From positions 39,463,787 to 39,527,786 of the forward strand of contig CM060064.1 of assembly GCA_030533445.1 (NCBI GenBank): a stretch of 64,000 bases of DNA. The letters run 5' to 3'. The stretch is from Cyprinodon diabolis. Lineage: Eukaryota; Chordata; Actinopteri; Cyprinodontiformes; Cyprinodontidae. Below, one piece after another: positions 58,481 to 64,000 of this stretch (positions within the stretch are counted from its first letter, which is position 1; each line of letters starts with the position of its first letter). The notes under the pieces were generated by a model. That model was not told where the DNA came from. It ran no database searches and saw nothing but the letters and a program-made list of their open reading frames with translations. Made by a program: the position numbers and the translations under genes.

Positions 58481-59600
58481 ATACGGTTATTTTTGTCAGG
58501 GTCTTAAAGGGTACGCAGAAAAATATGCTATTACAGTTGTCTCTTAGCAGCTCTCACACCCAACATTTCCCTTCCAGTCTGTTTACACTTGGCCAGATTA
58601 TGTGCATAATGAGGCTGCATTGTCTTAGCAAAGTGCCGCTTTAATTCTTTGAAGCTTAACAAACTGTCCCTGGCACATTTTTCTATGGGCGGCAAACTAT
58701 CAAAGTCACTTTATTGAGATGAAAGAACTGGCCCAAGCAGCAATCTAAAACATTAGTTATTCCTTCTTCTCACTGACAGAAACATGCTCTCAATTTACGA
58801 GTCAGGTGTTTCCAGTGATTTCTGCCAGCCTCGTTTCTCCACATCATAAATTCCTCTTTGCTCTCTAATCCCACTGGCAGATGAGTTCTTTAGGCCGCCT
58901 TGTCAGAAAATTCAGCCCTCCTTCGCATATTGGAAGTGGTCCAGGCTGCTATTAACAGCGGCGTGCATACGACTGCATACACAGTGAAAGAGCACTGATT
59001 TTAAATAGACAGCAGTGATTGTGCCCCTAGGTGCACATTTGTACTTTTTTTTTCTTTTTTTCATACAGGTTTCCTATTGGCATTTTAATTCATTCTCTAC
59101 TCTTTGCTGTTGACTCTGCAGAGCTCCCTCTTTTACTGTGTTCATTTTCTCCAAATGCCTCGCATGGAGCCATTGGCTCCCAATTTATGTAATGAAGCTT
59201 TAATAGCTGATCGCAACATCCAGTGTCATTAGCAGAAGTGTTAGTCTGATGCATAATCTGCCTTTTTTTGATAACCAGAGGTGCAAACATTTGATATGTG
59301 ATCAGCGCCTGCTGTTTTAATTCGCATTCCCTCTGTTGGAGAATGAATCTTGATTTTTTATTGCTTTTTTAAAATGAACCTACAGATATCATCTGACATT
59401 CATTGTTTTCATTTTATTCTATATTTTTAAACAAACTGTTCTTTTTACTATTTGGTGCAGATGATTATCACAGCGTGCTAAAATGGATACGTCATTTCTG
59501 CAGGGTTGTGGCTGCCATTACAAATTTCACAACCGGCTCCTTGTTGTGCAGCAGGAGCTGAATTTTATTACAGCATGCTTGTTTTATGCAACAGACAGAA
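58480..59600. other. Repeat-free stretch downstream of NXPH1, possible conserved non-coding DNA
   Basis: Balanced composition, homeodomain- and POU-like motifs (TAATGAAGC, TTATGTAATG, ATGCATAATC), no repeats and no exons. Lies about 1-2 kb past the NXPH1 stop codon. Function inferred only from appearance. Confidence 0.3.
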
Positions 59601-60532
59601 AAGCAACATTTAAATTCCTAAAAAAATGAAATTCATCACTAAGAAAGGAGCAGATTTAGAACACAGTTATTTTAGAATATTTTTAAAGCACTGCACAGAA
59701 AGTAACCTTCTGTATCTCTGTCATCTTACATGTCTTCTGCGGTATTTATTCACTTACTGCAACATTTTTGATCTGTTTGGAGCTCCGTGATGGTGTCATT
59801 CAGTGCTGCCCAAGAACCTCCAAACAGACGACACAGAATTGAACCAAAAGTACTGTTTTCTACTTGTTTCCTGTCACAGTTGAGACTTGACGAAGATTTC
59901 TTTTGACAGGTGCAATAAAATGACAATATAAAAGGGCATTATTTAGCAATTCACCACATTCGGTTCATGCATGAACATGGATGAGAGTCCGACAACAATA
60001 TCAGAGAGATATACTCACTCTAACGAACCACACTGCAGAAAACAACACCACTCGAAATATGTTTGCTTTTTCCATTACGCCCTCTAACACACACTGACAG
60101 ATTCTGCTTATTTGCATTGACATTTATGCGTTTGCAAAGATTACCAGAGACTGATTGAAGAAGACACAAAGCATGATTGAGACGGAAATACACCATCAAC
60201 ATAAACAATAGAGAAATTTGTGGTTAAGAAATTTTATGGTCTTTTTTTGTATTGGGTCCAGCATATTTACATAATACAATCAGTACACCCTCACAGTTGG
60301 CTTGAGAGATTCCTTTCCATCTAAGCAGCTATGCATATAATATGGGTATTGCAAGCCTAGAAGTGCTTCCCTAGATGCTTTCACAACAACCTCAGGCTGG
60401 GGTTCCTCACTGGGATCATATCAATCTTGTCACAAAGATATAAAAGAAAATCTGTCAACATCTGGAATTGGATTCTGAAATGGATCCGGGCCACAGCCGT
60501 TGTCTTTTCTTGGATCCTGTTTGATCATGTGA

Positions 60533-61390
<858 letters not shown>

Positions 61391-61654
61391 CTAAACTGGA
61401 GATCAAAAGATGGATAACACAATTTTAAGTGAGCAAAGCTTGATTATCATTAGCATCTTTTTTATTGCCATTTGAAATGATAACTAATGATTATTAGCAG
61501 TAAAGAAATACAGTTAAAGGTTTTACTGACCAATACCCATGATACATGAATAAAACATAATAAAAACACAGGAAAGAAAATGTCATTGTCATATTAAGGA
61601 CATTTAAAGACAAGTTAGGCTTTAGACAAAAACTGAGCTTTCAGTTGGCAGTTT

Positions 61655-62420
61655 GATAATAATTGAACTTTATTGATCTCACATTGGAGACATTTACCTC
61701 TGCATTTAACCCACCCCCTTGGGGAGCAGTGGGCTGTTTAAATACAACATCCACAGACAACTCTAAACAAATAAGTTTTTAACCTTGATTTAGAAAAAAA
61801 ATGTAGGGTTTCAGCTCTTTCATAGTAAATTTGTTCCAGATTAGTGGAGCATATCTAAAAGGTTCTGTATCACATTTGATCTGGTTCCAGGTATGCGGCA
61901 TAGACTTGAATCAAATTAGTAAAATTGTTTTGTGAATGTCATTTAGTGAATTTTAGACTGAGAAGCATCTTAAAGACTACTCTCTGAGATATCGGGAGCC
62001 AGTGTAGGACTTTAGAAATGGGTTGATGTGCTCGACTTTAGTGGGGACACCGGTAGCAGCATTCTGGATACACGGCAGCTCTATGATTAACTTTTCAATC
62101 AGATGTATAAAGACACCACTGCAGTGACCAAAGCTAAGCTCGTGAATGAATCTTTCCAATCTTGTGACATTATTCCTTTAATTCTAGAAATGTTCTTCAG
62201 GTGATGGGTCTACTTTCTAATTGTTTATATGTGCCTCTAAAGGTTCAGAACTGAGTATAGCACTATAATTAAATTTTCTGCCTGATCATTGGTTTACAGC
62301 TGCTGTCTTACCATTATCACTCTTCTTTGGTCCAAAATTATGACTTCAGTTTTGTTTGTATTCAGCTAAAGAAAATTAAGGCGCATCCATGCATCAAGTT
62401 CTTCCATGCAACTACCTAGT
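61655..62420 (-). repeat. SINE tail plus decayed LINE 3' region
   Basis: 61660-61735 matches the body of the SINE at 9716-9933 (CCCCCTTGGGGAGCAGTGGG). 61740-62160 is a diverged relative of the LINE at 21581-22300 (TTGTTCCAGATTAGTGGAGC; minus frame with QNAATGVPTKVEHINP-like remains). 62160-62420 is further fish retroposon-like sequence. Confidence 0.65.
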
Positions 62421-62585
62421 ACTTAAATGTTTACATAGACACCTGGTGATATTGTAGTGTAACGCTGTGTGTTTTCTGCATAGTTAGGGTGATTTTATCC
62501 AAATTGTTGTAACTGAGCTGGGCTTGCATGTTTTTTGTGGTCTCAACTGTACTTTTTAATCCCAGCTGAAAAGCTAAAGAACATA

Positions 62586-63150
62586 CAGTTGGTAACAAGT
62601 ATTTAATAAACTGCCAGTTTTGGAGATTTTTCCATCGCATGTAGAAGCACATTCTTTTTAATTTTTTTTAAGTAATGTATATACATTTCAAAGCACGACA
62701 TAAGTATTTTTACTCCTATCAACCAGTAATAGTGACTCTCAGAGGCCTGTTAGTTCTAGTCTAAAAGTCCTCCACTCATCACCTGTGCACATGTTTTAAC
62801 TTACAGTATTTGTGTAAAAAAGACACCCGCATTATCCAAAAAAGCCAAGACCAGAGAGCTATGTAAGGACTTCTGGGATAGAGTAGTAGACCTGATGGGA
62901 TGGGCTACAGGGAAATAGGCAAACGGCTTAAGGAAACAGCTGTTGGAGCAGTTGTAAGAAAATGGAAGAAGTTAAAGAAGTCAGTCAATCCAACTTAGTG
63001 TGCGGCTCCATGGTAGATCTCATCTAGTGGGGCAACAATAATCAGCAGGAAGGTGAAGGATAGACAAATTGCTACACAGCAGGACCTGATCAATGACCTG
63101 ATGAGAGTTGAGGTCACAGTCAGAAAGACTGTTAGTAGCAAAGTATACCA
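62586..63150 (+). pseudogene. 5' part of a dead Tc1-like transposon
   Basis: Left flank AACAAGTATTTAATAAACTG resembles the TIR/UTR of a widespread fish Tc1 element. From about 62900 the sequence follows its transposase HTH part (GGGAAATAGGCAAACGGCTT, AGAAAATGGAAGAAGTTAAA, AGGACCTGATCAATGACCTG). No open frame; the 3' half is absent. Confidence 0.75.
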
Positions 63151-63479
63151 CCACATGCATGGTCCCTTTGCTCATTTCACTGCAGTCTGTTGTCTGTCCA
63201 TTAGATGTCACCGAAAATTAAACACTGTACTTCTGTTATGTAGTGGAAATGAAATATGTAAAAATCACACAAATGGACTTCGGGAATTTATCGGATTAGA
63301 CTCAGTTACCCACTACTGAAAACAACCTATGATATAAAACAAGTAACTTCTATGTGGTTTGCAATTGGAATGACCTGCAAAATCTGCAGTATATCAAATA
63401 CCTCTCCACCCTGCATGTGAGGTGAAATATTAAGTCTAAACTGTGGTTAGATGGGAATGTACTACTCATCTGATGTCTG

Positions 63480-63600
63480 CAACTTCCTTTATTCCAATTC
63501 AGGATTACAGGAAAAGAGGCTCAAGCCTATCCAAGGAGTCAGACGACAAAGGGCAAGGTCTGTCCTGAACAAGCTGCCAGTCCACACGGTGTACTAGTTT
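63480..63600. repeat. Fragment of fish retroposon
   Basis: ATTCAGGATTACAGGAAAAG and CTGTCCTGAACAAGCTGCCAG resemble the GGACAGGTCGCCAGTCCA repeat body at 28.5 and 29.2 kb. Short and diverged. Confidence 0.4.
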
Positions 63601-64000
63601 GCTGATAAATAGATCAATCAATTAAGTTACTTTTTATGAATAGTATGTTTGGTGGAGCTACAATGAAAATGTATTCAGGTTTGACATTCCCACTTATATT
63701 GGAGCAATATTCCCAAACCCAAACAAAACTAGTTCTGAATGGTAAAACAGTGAAGGCATCAAAAGTATTTACATATTCAGTTTGTTAGCTTTGTTAAAAG
63801 ATTTCTAATTCTTATGTTTAGAATTTAGATTTTCATTATAAGAAATAATTAATTCAGAGCCTTAAACAAAAGTTTCAAAGCTTTAGGATCAATTCAGCTT
63901 ATTCTAAAAAATGTCTGCAAATCAACCTGCTCCAAAAATACATGTATCTGTATTAAATAAGAGCCAAGTTAAATAAAAAAAAATGACAATGGATATAAGA

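Overview
The window is vertebrate nuclear DNA, most likely from a teleost fish. It is AT-rich, its genes are split by GT-AG introns, and the repeats are the typical fish mix: Tc1-like elements, hAT-like and other palindromic MITEs, tRNA-headed SINEs, and 3' ends of L2/CR1-type and I/Nimb-type LINEs. There is no prokaryotic operon structure, CRISPR array or phage.

Three protein-coding genes can be read. (1) GLCCI1 (FAM117 family), plus strand, 904-13542: six exons covering the C-terminal 338 residues; the 5' part lies before the window. (2) ICA1 (islet cell autoantigen 1, AH/BAR domain), minus strand, 28301 down to 19945: twelve coding exons whose lengths sum to 1368 nt, giving an uninterrupted 455-residue protein. 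A CpG-rich candidate promoter with a perfect CRE lies at about 30.9-31.1 kb. (3) NXPH1 (neurexophilin-1), minus strand, 61324-60533: the large last coding exon only; the upstream exons lie beyond 64 kb. GLCCI1-ICA1-NXPH1 is the neighbour set of human 7p21.3, which supports all three names. NXPH1 here points the same way as ICA1, whereas as I recall the human pair is divergent.

Layout: 0-13.5 kb GLCCI1, with an intact Tc1-like element (2486-4097) in an intron and a palindromic element starting about 10 bp after a splice donor. 13.5-19.9 kb is intergenic, with a second intact Tc1-like element (15264-16511). 19.9-31 kb is ICA1 with many small repeats in its introns, including a tRNA-Asp pseudogene at 20.8 kb just upstream of its second-last coding exon. 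31-60.5 kb is a long gene-poor interval with LINE 3' ends, a perfect 82-bp-arm foldback MITE (35715-35885), an inverted-repeat element at 50.1-50.8 kb, and a 929-bp unit present three times in tandem (53371-56157) that carries the 5' half of a decayed Tc1-like transposon. 60.5-64 kb holds the NXPH1 exon followed by LINE, SINE and Tc1 relics.

The three genes do not form a pathway: GLCCI1 is a glucocorticoid-induced protein of poorly defined function, ICA1 acts in Golgi and secretory-granule trafficking, and NXPH1 is a secreted alpha-neurexin ligand. I found no convincing new molecular system. The most interesting items are the tandem triplication, the His/Gln-rich insertion in the otherwise conserved neurexophilin domain, the apparent NXPH1 orientation change, and two transposons that look intact enough to encode full transposases.
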